From Plebeiibacterium sediminum (GTDB lineage Bacteria; Bacteroidota; Bacteroidia; Bacteroidales; Marinilabiliaceae): DNA of 64,000 nucleotides. The position numbers were made by a program, and so were the translations under genes. Positions 17,556 through 27,332 of the stretch are shown here, one piece after another. Within the stretch, counting starts at the first letter, position 1. Every line of letters begins with the position of its first letter. The DNA lies in contig NZ_JAPDPJ010000019.1 in assembly GCF_026013605.1 (NCBI RefSeq), forward strand, positions 1-64,000, in the 5' to 3' direction. Below the pieces are notes generated by a model, which was given only the letters and a program-made list of their open reading frames with translations, was not told where the DNA came from and did not search any database.

Positions 17556-19088
17556 CTACCAACCAGTATTCTGTTCGTAATTCGGGTTTTTATCCAATTC
17601 CGCTGGAGGAATAGGGAAATATTCACGTCCGGCTATATATCCTGAGAATTCAGAATCGTGAGCTTTTAGTTCATTTAACCTGTTGGTATCATATAACCAT
17701 CCCCATCTAACAATATCTTCAAAACGAATGCCTTCAAAAGCAAACTCAAGAACTTTATCATGAGATAATTGACTGTAGAAATCTTCGCTACCCATTGCTG
17801 CTATTGCATCTGAAATATCTGGTAAGTTAGATCTGTCACGAACCATTTGAATATAGTCTGCTGCAACTCCAGGGTTACCCAATTCATACTGACATTCAGC
17901 ATACATCATTAATACCTCAGCATAACGCATTACTCTTTCGTTGATATCAGATCGCCAGTCTGTTTCGTTGGCTCTTTCTGAAGAATAGGCATTTGTATAT
18001 TTTCTGATAAAAACAGAGTTCCATCTTGATGCATCAAAAGCTTCGCGAAAAGGAGTTCCATACATTGTACATTCCGGATCGTCGTAACTCATACTCACAA
18101 GAGCTCGTGGGTCAACGTTTCCATCAATATCCTTTTCAATCATATACTCATCATAAATCCATTGTGTTGCTGCAGCATCTCCAAAACCGAAAGGAGTAGG
18201 CGCAAAAGTAATGGCGTGAGCAGTAGTTTTTGACCAGTTGGCACTTGGTTGACTTACCCATCCAAGAACAGTACCTCCAACACTTCTGTCTAATTGAATT
18301 TCAAAAATAGATTCAATGTTATTTTCATTTGAAATGGTAAAGTTGTCCGCATAGTTATCAACAAGATCGTAAATATTCAAATCAATTACTTGCTTTAATA
18401 AAGCTGAAGCGTTTGAATAATCATGGTTCATTAAGTAAGCTTTTCCTGCAAAAGCTAAAGCAGCACCTTTTGTTGCACGACCAAGGTTTGTTTCATCGTA
18501 AGTTGTAGGCAATAAACTTGCTGCTTCAGTAAAATCTGCAATAATTGCAGCCCAGGTATCAGCAGGAGAAGATTGCGTTGGATATAAATCACTATCGCCC
18601 TGATAAGTTCTCATTACTAATGGAATGTTATTATAAAACGACACTAAATAGTAATGAGAAAGTGCTCTTAAAAATAAAGCTTCACCTTTGTACTGATTAT
18701 AGGTTGCTGTTGAAGCAAAATCTACATTGTCGATGTTCTCAAGAACCTGATTAGCTCTGTTAATTACTCCGTAAAATGAAGTCCAGGGCCATTGTGCCAT
18801 AATAGGATCGCCGGCTAAACTAAATTTACCTGTTAAACTTAAAACTGGCCACGGACTAAAACTTTGAATATCGTCGCCTTTAAGGTTTAATGCAAATGGC
18901 GCAAAGCGTAAAAATGTACCATCGTATAACAGACCCATATAGGCAGCACTCACACCTGCTTTAACATCCGCTTCTTTTTGCCAGAAGGTTTCCGTGGTTT
19001 GTAAGTTGGGGTTACTTAACTCCAACCATTCTTCTTTACATCCTACTAATAAAATTAATATAGGAATTATGATATATTTTAGTTTCAT
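17556..19088 (-). CDS. SusD/RagB-family lipoprotein (locus A)
   Basis: A 510-residue surface lipoprotein with lipobox LVGC and lipidated Cys17. The N-terminal SusD-like helices and tetratricopeptide-like region are followed by the signature FAFEGIRFEDIVRWG and the C-terminal REYFPIPPAELDKNPNYEQN. It binds the glycan and forms the lid of the SusC channel encoded 22 bp upstream. Linkage to an endo-arabinanase and a mutarotase, under a divergent HTCS, points to arabinan or arabino-oligosaccharides. A terminator follows directly. Confidence 0.93.
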   Translation of the reverse strand: MKLKYIIIPILILLVGCKEEWLELSNPNLQTTETFWQKEADVKAGVSAAYMGLLYDGTFLRFAPFALNLKGDDIQSFSPWPVLSLTGKFSLAGDPIMAQWPWTSFYGVINRANQVLENIDNVDFASTATYNQYKGEALFLRALSHYYLVSFYNNIPLVMRTYQGDSDLYPTQSSPADTWAAIIADFTEAASLLPTTYDETNLGRATKGAALAFAGKAYLMNHDYSNASALLKQVIDLNIYDLVDNYADNFTISNENNIESIFEIQLDRSVGGTVLGWVSQPSANWSKTTAHAITFAPTPFGFGDAAATQWIYDEYMIEKDIDGNVDPRALVSMSYDDPECTMYGTPFREAFDASRWNSVFIRKYTNAYSSERANETDWRSDINERVMRYAEVLMMYAECQYELGNPGVAADYIQMVRDRSNLPDISDAIAAMGSEDFYSQLSHDKVLEFAFEGIRFEDIVRWGWLYDTNRLNELKAHDSEFSGYIAGREYFPIPPAELDKNPNYEQNTGW

Positions 19089-19110
19089 ATAAAAGCTATT
19101 TATTGATTAA

Positions 19111-22100
19111 TTAAAATTTCACTTTAACACCAAAAAGAATTGTTCTAGGAGTAGGTAATCCACCAGAAAAATCAGTAAATGATTTATTTGCTTCAGCACC
19201 ATTGTCTGTTGCACGGTTAAATAAACCGTCGTTGTTAAATTCCGGATCGTAACCAGTATAGCCTGTAAATGTTATTGCATTTTGAAGTGATGCGTATAAA
19301 CGAACAGAAGAAAGGTGAATCACATCAAGTGTTGACTTAGGTAAGTTGTAGCCTAATTCAATATTTGAAATTTTAAGGAAATCTCCTTTTTCAAGCCAGT
19401 AATTACTTGCTCTTCCGTTTTTGTTCGGATCATCTCTGATAATGCGTGTTCTACCAGTGTTTGTCTGGCTAGGTGTCCATCTGTCTAATAGATCTGTACT
19501 CATATTTTCTAGTCCGGCACCTGAACGTAAACCATTACCAATTGTATTTACAATTTTGTTACCACTCGCACCCTGAGCAGAAAGTGTGAAATCAAAGTTT
19601 TTGTATTGAGCAGAGAAATTAAGACCATAATATAAGTTTGGAATAGCACTACCAATGTATGTGCGGTCTTGTTCGTTAATTTCATTATCACCGTTTAAAT
19701 CTTTGAATTTAAAGTCTCCGGCATCAGTCAATAATTCTTGATAATAACCATCAGGAGCCAGTGCATTTAAGGCATCAACTTCAGATTTACTTTGGAAAAC
19801 TTTTTCAACAACATAACCATATAACTCACCAACTTCAGTTCCTACATCGGTTCTACTCCAGTTTCCATCAATTGGGTTAATTCCTTCACCTAGTGATAAT
19901 ACTTCATTTTTAAGAGTTGAAACATTTGCGTTAATGCTATAAGTAAATTCGCCCTCAGCTTTACGGTAAGTAGCGTTTAATTCTACCCCTTGGTTTTTAA
20001 CTGATAAAGCATTTCGTACAGGAGACTCCCATTCATACCATCCTAAATGTGTTGGAGTAGGAATAGTTCCCAATAGATCGTCAACTTGTTTTACGTAGTA
20101 TTCTGCAGTAAATAAAATTCTGTTTTCAAATAGACCTAAATCAACACCAATGTTTGTTGTTTTTGATTGCTCCCATTTAATAGCACTTGAAGCTGGAATA
20201 AATTGAGCAGCACCAGCAACCGGATTTCCGTTTAATACATAACTTGCATAAGGGTTAATGTATCCTTGATAGCGGTAATCACCAATATTTTGGTTACCTA
20301 ATATACCATAACTAAGTCTTAGTTTTAATTGACTGATAAGGTCACTTGAGCTTAAGAATGATTCTCTATGTGCTTTCCATGCAACTGCAATAGAAGGGAA
20401 GTTACCCCACTTGTTTTTAGGACTAAATCTTGAAGATCCATCACGACGTAAGGTAGCTGTTACCATGTATTTATCATCATACCCCAAAATAAGTCTACCA
20501 AAGTAAGATGTTAAACGGGACTGGTATTCGTCACTACTACTTGTTCTTGATTCACCATTACTAAGTTGTTTAAAGTAAGGCTCAGAAAAACCTTCTGCGT
20601 GTCCGTATATTCGGGATTGTAATGAGTTTAGAGCACTTTGTCCAAGTAAAGCATTAACAGAAAATCTGTCGAAAGTTTTATTATAAGATAAAGTCTGTTC
20701 AAGAGTAGTAGTATAACCATAACCCCTGTTATCATCCATTTTTGCAACAGAGTTTCTGTATCCGGCAAACCATCCTAACTCATAGGTAGGTTCAAAGTGG
20801 AAATCTTTCCAATCTGTTCTTTCGTAACTTAAGCTTAGCTTATATTTTAAACCTGAGATAATTTCGTATTCACCATATACGTTACCAATAAAACGGTATC
20901 TGTCTGTATTACTTTCAAGTGTATTGTTCATACCAACAACGTTAGCAGAATAGGCTCCGTGTAAATCGGCACTGGCAGCAGAATATGTTCCTGTTGATGG
21001 ATCAATTACCGGTAATGTAGGAATTGCAGATGCAACATAAGATAACATTGTTCCTGTGTGTAGGAAAGTCATTAATGATTGATCAGCATAGGTATAGTGT
21101 AACGATTCACCAATTTTTAATTTACCTAATTTATGATCAGAGTTAACCATAATACCGTATCTTTTGTAATCAGGGCCATTACCTTCAACAGTACCTGTTT
21201 GATCATAATAGTTCAGGTTCACACTAAAGTTAGACACGTCATTTCCTCCACTTAACGAAAGTGTGTGGTTGCTAATATGACCGGTTTTAAACATTTCATC
21301 CTGCCAATCTGTATCCACATCGTTTACATAGTTTGGATTACTAGGATCATTTGCAGGGTAGATATACAAGTCGTTAGCATATTGTTCATAAGCCATTGCA
21401 TTTGTTGTAGCTTCATTTACTAAAGTTTGATATTGCTCTCTGTTAGCCACATCATATCTTTTAGTAACATCCTGAATACCATAGTAACCACTGTACGAGA
21501 TATCCATAGCTCCTTTTTTTCCTCGCTTGGTAGTAATGATGATTACACCATTTGCTGCACGAGAACCATAAATAGCCGCAGCAGAAGCATCTTTTAATAC
21601 TTGTATTGATTCAATAGCTTCTGTTGGAATATCGTTTGCAGGTGCAAATACTCCATCAATTACATATAAAGGATCATTGTTAGTAAAAGAGGTAATACCA
21701 CGAATTTTAATTTTTGGTGCGGCACCCGGATCTCCTGAACTTTGAATTGAGATACCAGAAACTTTACCTTGTAGTGCTTTACCAACATCGTTTGTGGCAA
21801 CTTTTGCCATTTCTTCGGTATCCACAATTGAAATAGATCCTGTTAAATCTGATTTCTTTTGAGTACCATAACCAATAGCAACAACTTCATCTATCCCAAA
21901 TACATCCGGTGATAGAGAAATGTTAATTGATATTTTCCCATCGATAGCTATTTCTTGTGTTGTATAACCAATAAAGGAAAATATAAGGTTTGTGTTTTGA
22001 TCAGAAACAGAAAGTGTGTAGTTTCCATCAATGTCGGTAATAGTACCATTAGTAGTACCACTTTCTACAACATTTACTCCTGGCAGCGGGCTACCATCAT

Positions 22101-22203
22101 TTGCATCTGTTACATTACCTGATATAGTATGTTGTGCCATACCATGTAGAGGTATTAGTGATAGTAACACGAGCATTAACAGATTAATCAGTTTTTTCTT
22201 CAT
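19111..22203 (-). CDS. SusC/RagA TonB-dependent transporter (locus A)
   Basis: A 1030-residue outer-membrane transporter. The signal peptide ends at about GMAQ (24). A carboxypeptidase-D-like domain covers about 26-108, with the TonB-box-like DEVVAIGYG next. The plug (about 115-235) contains the usual AIYGSRAANGVIIITTKRG, and the beta-barrel runs to the C-terminal FGVKVKF. It has no STN domain, so unlike the SusC proteins of loci C and D it does not signal to an anti-sigma factor. This agrees with control by the divergent HTCS. It is the first gene of the locus A SusCD operon, about 46 nt downstream of the predicted transcription start. Confidence 0.94.
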   Translation of the reverse strand: MKKKLINLLMLVLLSLIPLHGMAQHTISGNVTDANDGSPLPGVNVVESGTTNGTITDIDGNYTLSVSDQNTNLIFSFIGYTTQEIAIDGKISINISLSPDVFGIDEVVAIGYGTQKKSDLTGSISIVDTEEMAKVATNDVGKALQGKVSGISIQSSGDPGAAPKIKIRGITSFTNNDPLYVIDGVFAPANDIPTEAIESIQVLKDASAAAIYGSRAANGVIIITTKRGKKGAMDISYSGYYGIQDVTKRYDVANREQYQTLVNEATTNAMAYEQYANDLYIYPANDPSNPNYVNDVDTDWQDEMFKTGHISNHTLSLSGGNDVSNFSVNLNYYDQTGTVEGNGPDYKRYGIMVNSDHKLGKLKIGESLHYTYADQSLMTFLHTGTMLSYVASAIPTLPVIDPSTGTYSAASADLHGAYSANVVGMNNTLESNTDRYRFIGNVYGEYEIISGLKYKLSLSYERTDWKDFHFEPTYELGWFAGYRNSVAKMDDNRGYGYTTTLEQTLSYNKTFDRFSVNALLGQSALNSLQSRIYGHAEGFSEPYFKQLSNGESRTSSSDEYQSRLTSYFGRLILGYDDKYMVTATLRRDGSSRFSPKNKWGNFPSIAVAWKAHRESFLSSSDLISQLKLRLSYGILGNQNIGDYRYQGYINPYASYVLNGNPVAGAAQFIPASSAIKWEQSKTTNIGVDLGLFENRILFTAEYYVKQVDDLLGTIPTPTHLGWYEWESPVRNALSVKNQGVELNATYRKAEGEFTYSINANVSTLKNEVLSLGEGINPIDGNWSRTDVGTEVGELYGYVVEKVFQSKSEVDALNALAPDGYYQELLTDAGDFKFKDLNGDNEINEQDRTYIGSAIPNLYYGLNFSAQYKNFDFTLSAQGASGNKIVNTIGNGLRSGAGLENMSTDLLDRWTPSQTNTGRTRIIRDDPNKNGRASNYWLEKGDFLKISNIELGYNLPKSTLDVIHLSSVRLYASLQNAITFTGYTGYDPEFNNDGLFNRATDNGAEANKSFTDFSGGLPTPRTILFGVKVKF

Positions 22204-22256
22204 AAACTAGATATTTGATAATTAATAACAATTAAAGCATGTGAAATAATGTTAAA

Positions 22257-22319
22257 CAAATGTATTGTGCTTGTATAGAAAGTACGGTCAGTTAAGTTTT
22301 TAAATGGCGGATATATGTT
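22257..22319 (-). promoter_or_regulatory. Promoter and putative HTCS operator of locus A
   Basis: On the minus strand AACATATATCC (22319-22309) is followed after exactly 44 bp by the -7 element TACATTTG (22264-22257). TGACC at 22290-22286 may be a second direct half-site, as expected for an AraC-type regulator. There is no good -33 element, which is usual for activator-dependent PUL promoters. The same architecture with the same 44-bp spacing occurs at 41835-41773 and 46761-46823. Confidence 0.65.
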
Positions 22320-22899
22320 GATTTAACTGTATTTGAATGGGGGTGTGAAGTGGTGAACTGCTGTAATCCTTGTATAGTGCGGTTTTTGGGGCGTTGTAAA
22401 AAGGAATTGTTTATGGTGAAAATTGTTGAATCCGTGTAGCAGCCTGATGTAGAGGTCTGTTTTGTATTCTAAAATCCGCTTAATTTTAAATATAAGTCCC
22501 CCTGATTTTATAAATAAATTGAGTGAACACTGGAGATATCTTTATTATTAAAGACATGGAATAATCTAAAAATGCAATAAAACGGGAATTTTACCTCTCA
22601 AAATATACATGAAACCTCTTTTAAATATTAATAATGGTTAAAAAGGGTGTCGATTTAAAGTCTGCTTGTTCGGGAATTTCATTTTTTTGTTGATGAGGAG
22701 CTGTTTAGGATTAAATACGTTTTGCTGTAAAGCACAGAAAAAGTGGTTGTTTACCGCATTTTTAAAGGAATAATTCAATGATGTTACGCATATTTTTAGT
22801 ATCATTAAATTAATTACTCTGAAAGTATGTGTTGAGAATACAAGTAAGGGTAGTTGTTGTTAATAAAAGATTTACCCTTAATCATTCGTCTACAAAATT
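22320..22899. other. Divergent spacer upstream of HTCS 1
   Basis: This is the rest of the 696-bp region between the susC and HTCS genes. TACGTTTTG at 22716-22724 is a one-base-longer relative of the -7 consensus. An 8-bp inverted repeat, TAAGGGTA (22845-22852) with TACCCTTA (22873-22880), lies just before ATG 22900 and could be an autoregulatory site or leader hairpin. No ORF or repeat is convincing. Confidence 0.35.
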
Positions 22900-25800
22900 A
22901 TGTTGCAAAAATATACGAGAGTAGTTTGTTCGTTGGTTTTATTTCTGATGGTTTTTGTTGTTCAAGTAACAGCATTAATATTTAGTCCCGCAACGCTGGA
23001 GTACATTACTGTTTCAAATGGATTACCGCAGAATACGGTTCGTTGCATAGAAAAGGACTTTTATGGTTTTATGTGGTTTGGAACGGATAATGGATTATGC
23101 AGATACGATGGTTATGATTTTGTTTATTACACTACCTCAAAAGAATCCGGAACTTTAAATGATGATCGTATTCTTGATATAAAATCCGGTAAAAACCATC
23201 TTTTATGGTTAACAACACCAAAAGGGGTTCAGATATTCAATGCTTTAACCAATAAGTTTGAAGTCATCTTTGATCAAAATGTAAAAGAATTATTTAATTC
23301 AAAAATATTACATCTTGAAGTTTCCGAAAAATCCATATGGGTAGTATCTCAAAATAATGGTGTTTATGAGTTAAACAACAATAATAAAGTAGGTAACATA
23401 CGAATTAAAAAACAATACTTTAATAATGATTTGAATATAAAAGCTTCGTATGTTGAAATAGGAAAGGATAACCAAGTATATGTAGGAACTAACAATGGTG
23501 TTTATGTGTTTGATGATGCAACTAGCACTTTTGTAAAGTTAGACAGTAAGAATACCGAATTTAAAAATGTAGCTGTTCAAACAATATATAGCACAGATTC
23601 AGAGATGTGGGTTGGAACAGAAGAAGGACTTTATGTATTAAACAGTAGAACCAAACAAGTTAGGCATTATGTTTATGCTCCATTAGATGCAACAACAATA
23701 CCTCATAATAGTATTACAAGTATTGTAGAGAGTGTAGAAGGTCAGATATTGATTGGTACTTTAGGAGGACTGTGTGTTTACAATGATGAAAAGGATTCTT
23801 TTCAGGAGATTGAGTTATTTCCATCATCATTGAATAAAGATCACGATGTTTTTATTAGTTCATTATATACAGATGATATTGGAAATGTATGGGTTGGGAC
23901 TGAAAAAACAGGCTTGGTTCACTTCTATACATTTACAAAGAAATTCAAGGCTTTACCCGAAAGTGAACGGTTTAAGAATTTTAATCATAATATTATAAAT
24001 GCGATTCTTTATAGTAAAAATAACTTATGGATAGGAACAGCTGGTGAAGGTTTGGTTCGATATGATCAGAACAACGACATGGTGATTCGTTACAAAACAG
24101 AGTTAAATAATGACAATGCAATAGAAAGTAATTTTGTAACCTATATTTTGGAAGATAAAAATTCAGAATATTGGATTGGAACCTGGGGAATGGGGGTTCA
24201 GAAATTGTTGGATATTAATAGTGAAAATTTTATAAGTTATCATACAGAACAAGGACTTCCTAACGAAAATATAGCCTGTTTTTATAAATGTAAAAATGGA
24301 ACCCTTGTGGTAGGAACTCAGGGAGGATTAGCGATTTATAATCCAATAAAAGATGTGTTTGTACCAATTGAATTAACTTGCAGAAATAAAGAGGATGCCT
24401 GGCAGGTTGGTAGTATTCAGGAAGATAATGAAGGATTTTTATGGATTGGGACAACCAATGGATTATTTCGATTTAAATCAGATTTGATTAACTACAAAAG
24501 AGAAATACAATTAAGTGTTTATGATATAATTGCCTTCGAAGAATCTAATGATTTAGGTACTCTGCCTAACAATTATACTACTTGTATTGATTTAGATAAA
24601 GAAGGAAATATCTGGATTGGAACCTATGGAAAAGGAATCGCAAAGGCAGTACCTGAAATTAATGGTACATTTTCTTTTCAGAATTTTACAGAAAAGGATG
24701 GCTTAGCCAATAATGTGGTTTATAAAATAATTTCAGATAAGAATAATGATTTATGGATAACCACAGAAAACGGACTATCTCGTTTTAATCTGGATTCATT
24801 GAGGTTTATCAATTATTATTCTAAAGATGGATTAAGAAATGATCAGTATTACTGGTCAGCAGGCTATAAAGCCAATAATGATTATATCTATTTTGGAGGA
24901 CTTAATGGATTGAATTATTTCCATCCGGATAGCATAGAGAATTACCCTTACAGTTCAAAAACCTATATTACAAAACTCAAAGTCTATAACTCAGATGTAA
25001 CAGCGGGACAAAAACTTCATGGAATCATGCCTCTGAAAAAGGCTACTTTCAATACAGATTCCATTCAATTATCCTATAAAGACAATGTTTTTAGTATCGA
25101 ATTCTCAGCTTTACCTTATTATCTGTCATCTAAAGTAAAATATGCTTATTTATTGGAAGGTGTGGATAAGGATTGGGTATATGTAGATGCCGACAGAAGA
25201 ATTGCATCTTATACAAATTTAAATGGGGGAGCATATACCTTTAAGGTAAAGTCAACAGATTTGGATGGTCAATGGATTGGTGAGCCTACGGAGGTACTTA
25301 TCCGAGTGGAACCACCGATTTGGAAAACCAAATGGTTTCAGTTTTTATTAATACTCTTATTGGCCATTCTTATTTCAGCTTATATCAGGTATCGTTCCTT
25401 TAGAATTTCTCAACAAAAGAAAAGACTGGAGCAGATTGTTAAACAGAGGACGCTTGAGATCAAAGAGAAGAACGACCAGCTGGAAAAGAATGCCTTAACT
25501 TTACGAGCCAACAATAAACAATTGGCGGCGCGGCAAGAAGAAATTGAGGAACAAAAAACGCAGCTCGAAATTCAAAAGTCGCAGTTAGAACAGCAAAACG
25601 GAGAGATTATTTCTCAACGAGATCAATTAATTGCCTTAAATAAAGAGGTGGAATCCATTCATCAGATGAGGATGCAGTTTTTCACTAATATATCTCACGA
25701 ATTCAGAACGCCTCTTACCTTGATCATTTCTCCAATAGAAAGAATTTTAAGTAATAATTTTTCTTTTACGAAAGATAATGTGGTAAATGCTGTAAAGTAC

Positions 25801-27255
25801 ATTAAAAGAAATGCAGAGAGGTTATTGATGCTAACCAATGAGATTACCACATTTAGAAAGTATGAAGCAGACAAGGTGAAAATCACGTTAACACATGGCA
25901 ATGTTGGTGAATTTATATCTGAAATTGCAGATTCTTTCAGAGAACTTGCAGAATCAAACAAGATAAAGTTTAATGTTTCGATAGATTATAACCTTGAAGA
26001 TACCTGGTATGATATCAGTAAGCTGGAAAACATTTTATTTAACCTGATATCTAATGCGATTAAGTATACCAAAGAAGGTGGAGTGGTTTCAATTTGGGTA
26101 ACTAAAATCAAGAATGAATTTAATAAATCGCAGTTACTAATTAATATTCAGGATAATGGAATTGGAATAGATAAAGAAAAGCAGGATAAAGTTTTCGAGA
26201 GATTTTACAGGGATACTTCAAATGAGAGTAATACAACCTATGGAACCGGAATAGGACTATCTCTCACAAAGCAAATGATTGAAGTGCTAAATGGCTCAAT
26301 CAGCTTGGATAGTGAAATTAATAAGGGTTCGTCCTTTAAAGTAATATTACCCATTGAAGAGGCGGATTTTCCAGAGCATGAGATACAAACAGGAGAGCGC
26401 TCAGATCAGATTTTGTTAAAAGAACGAATTGAACTTTTAAAGGATCCTAAAGGGAGCGAGCAGACATTTTTAAAAGAAGAAGTGGAAGACAATCTGGATG
26501 AAGCTAAACCTCGGTTATTGGTTGTAGATGACAATAGTGATTTGCGTGAATTTTTAGCTGAATCACTCAGTGGGACTTATCATGTACAGACTGCAATTGA
26601 TGGAGAAGTAGGGTATAAAATGGCATTGGAGAAAGATTTTGATTTAATTGTAAGTGATGTAATGATGCCTAAAGTTAGTGGTTTGGAAATGTGTAAGCAA
26701 TTGAAAAACAATATTCATACAAGTCATATTCCGGTAATATTACTAACCGCAAAAGGGCAGGAAGAGGATTTTGTTGAGGGATTGGAATATGGTGCCGATG
26801 ATTATATTTCGAAGCCATTTAATTTGAACGTTTTACAGGCTAAAATCAGTAGTTTAATAGAGAATCGTAAGAAGTTAGCTCAACGGTATCAGCAGATGGA
26901 ACATAAAGAAGATCAAGCAGAGATTAAAACAAACTCGTTGGATGATGACTTTATGAATAAATTAAACCAGGTTATATCAGAAAATTATACCAATCCGGCT
27001 TTTGATATTGAAACATTCTCTTCAAAAATGTTTATGAGTAGAAGTTTATTGTATAAAAAATTGAAAGCCTTGACAAATGTTTCGCCTACGGAATATGTGA
27101 ATATGTACAGACTTAAAAAATCGGTAGTTTTATTAAAAAGTAAAAAGCATCAGGTATCAGAAGTTGCCTTTATGGTAGGTTTTAATGATCCTAAATACTT
27201 TGGTCGCGTATTTAAAAAGTTCTTCAATACTTCGCCATCATCATATGTTGATTAA
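22900..27255 (+). CDS. Hybrid two-component system sensor-regulator, HTCS 1 (locus A)
   Basis: A 1451-residue one-protein signalling chain in the inner membrane. After the signal helix, two seven-bladed Reg_prop propellers fill the periplasmic part, with recurring blades of the type WIGTxxGL (for example LWIGTAGEGL, LWIGTTNGL, IWIGTYGKGI). A Y_Y_Y domain follows, then a membrane helix at about 812-832 and a coiled coil. The HisKA domain carries His933 in SHEFRTPL, and the HATPase contains DNGIGI and GTGIGLSL. A receiver domain with phospho-acceptor Asp1253 (IVSDVMMP) and an AraC-type DNA-binding domain (about 1350-1451) complete it. It presumably binds arabino-oligosaccharides and activates the SusC promoter opposite. 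It is a paralogue of the protein at 42336-46670. Confidence 0.93.
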   Translation: MLQKYTRVVCSLVLFLMVFVVQVTALIFSPATLEYITVSNGLPQNTVRCIEKDFYGFMWFGTDNGLCRYDGYDFVYYTTSKESGTLNDDRILDIKSGKNHLLWLTTPKGVQIFNALTNKFEVIFDQNVKELFNSKILHLEVSEKSIWVVSQNNGVYELNNNNKVGNIRIKKQYFNNDLNIKASYVEIGKDNQVYVGTNNGVYVFDDATSTFVKLDSKNTEFKNVAVQTIYSTDSEMWVGTEEGLYVLNSRTKQVRHYVYAPLDATTIPHNSITSIVESVEGQILIGTLGGLCVYNDEKDSFQEIELFPSSLNKDHDVFISSLYTDDIGNVWVGTEKTGLVHFYTFTKKFKALPESERFKNFNHNIINAILYSKNNLWIGTAGEGLVRYDQNNDMVIRYKTELNNDNAIESNFVTYILEDKNSEYWIGTWGMGVQKLLDINSENFISYHTEQGLPNENIACFYKCKNGTLVVGTQGGLAIYNPIKDVFVPIELTCRNKEDAWQVGSIQEDNEGFLWIGTTNGLFRFKSDLINYKREIQLSVYDIIAFEESNDLGTLPNNYTTCIDLDKEGNIWIGTYGKGIAKAVPEINGTFSFQNFTEKDGLANNVVYKIISDKNNDLWITTENGLSRFNLDSLRFINYYSKDGLRNDQYYWSAGYKANNDYIYFGGLNGLNYFHPDSIENYPYSSKTYITKLKVYNSDVTAGQKLHGIMPLKKATFNTDSIQLSYKDNVFSIEFSALPYYLSSKVKYAYLLEGVDKDWVYVDADRRIASYTNLNGGAYTFKVKSTDLDGQWIGEPTEVLIRVEPPIWKTKWFQFLLILLLAILISAYIRYRSFRISQQKKRLEQIVKQRTLEIKEKNDQLEKNALTLRANNKQLAARQEEIEEQKTQLEIQKSQLEQQNGEIISQRDQLIALNKEVESIHQMRMQFFTNISHEFRTPLTLIISPIERILSNNFSFTKDNVVNAVKYIKRNAERLLMLTNEITTFRKYEADKVKITLTHGNVGEFISEIADSFRELAESNKIKFNVSIDYNLEDTWYDISKLENILFNLISNAIKYTKEGGVVSIWVTKIKNEFNKSQLLINIQDNGIGIDKEKQDKVFERFYRDTSNESNTTYGTGIGLSLTKQMIEVLNGSISLDSEINKGSSFKVILPIEEADFPEHEIQTGERSDQILLKERIELLKDPKGSEQTFLKEEVEDNLDEAKPRLLVVDDNSDLREFLAESLSGTYHVQTAIDGEVGYKMALEKDFDLIVSDVMMPKVSGLEMCKQLKNNIHTSHIPVILLTAKGQEEDFVEGLEYGADDYISKPFNLNVLQAKISSLIENRKKLAQRYQQMEHKEDQAEIKTNSLDDDFMNKLNQVISENYTNPAFDIETFSSKMFMSRSLLYKKLKALTNVSPTEYVNMYRLKKSVVLLKSKKHQVSEVAFMVGFNDPKYFGRVFKKFFNTSPSSYVD

Positions 27256-27280
27256 GCACTTTTAAAATGCTAAAACATAA

Positions 27281-27312
27281 AAAAGAGGATAACCATCTGG
27301 CTATCCTCTTTT
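27281..27312. terminator. Bidirectional terminator between HTCS 1 and GH43
   Basis: AAAAGAGGATA (27281-27291) pairs with TATCCTCTTTT (27302-27312) between convergent genes. The run of A upstream makes it the stronger terminator for the minus strand. Confidence 0.82.
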
Positions 27313-27332
27313 GATATAATCAAAGCTTTTTT

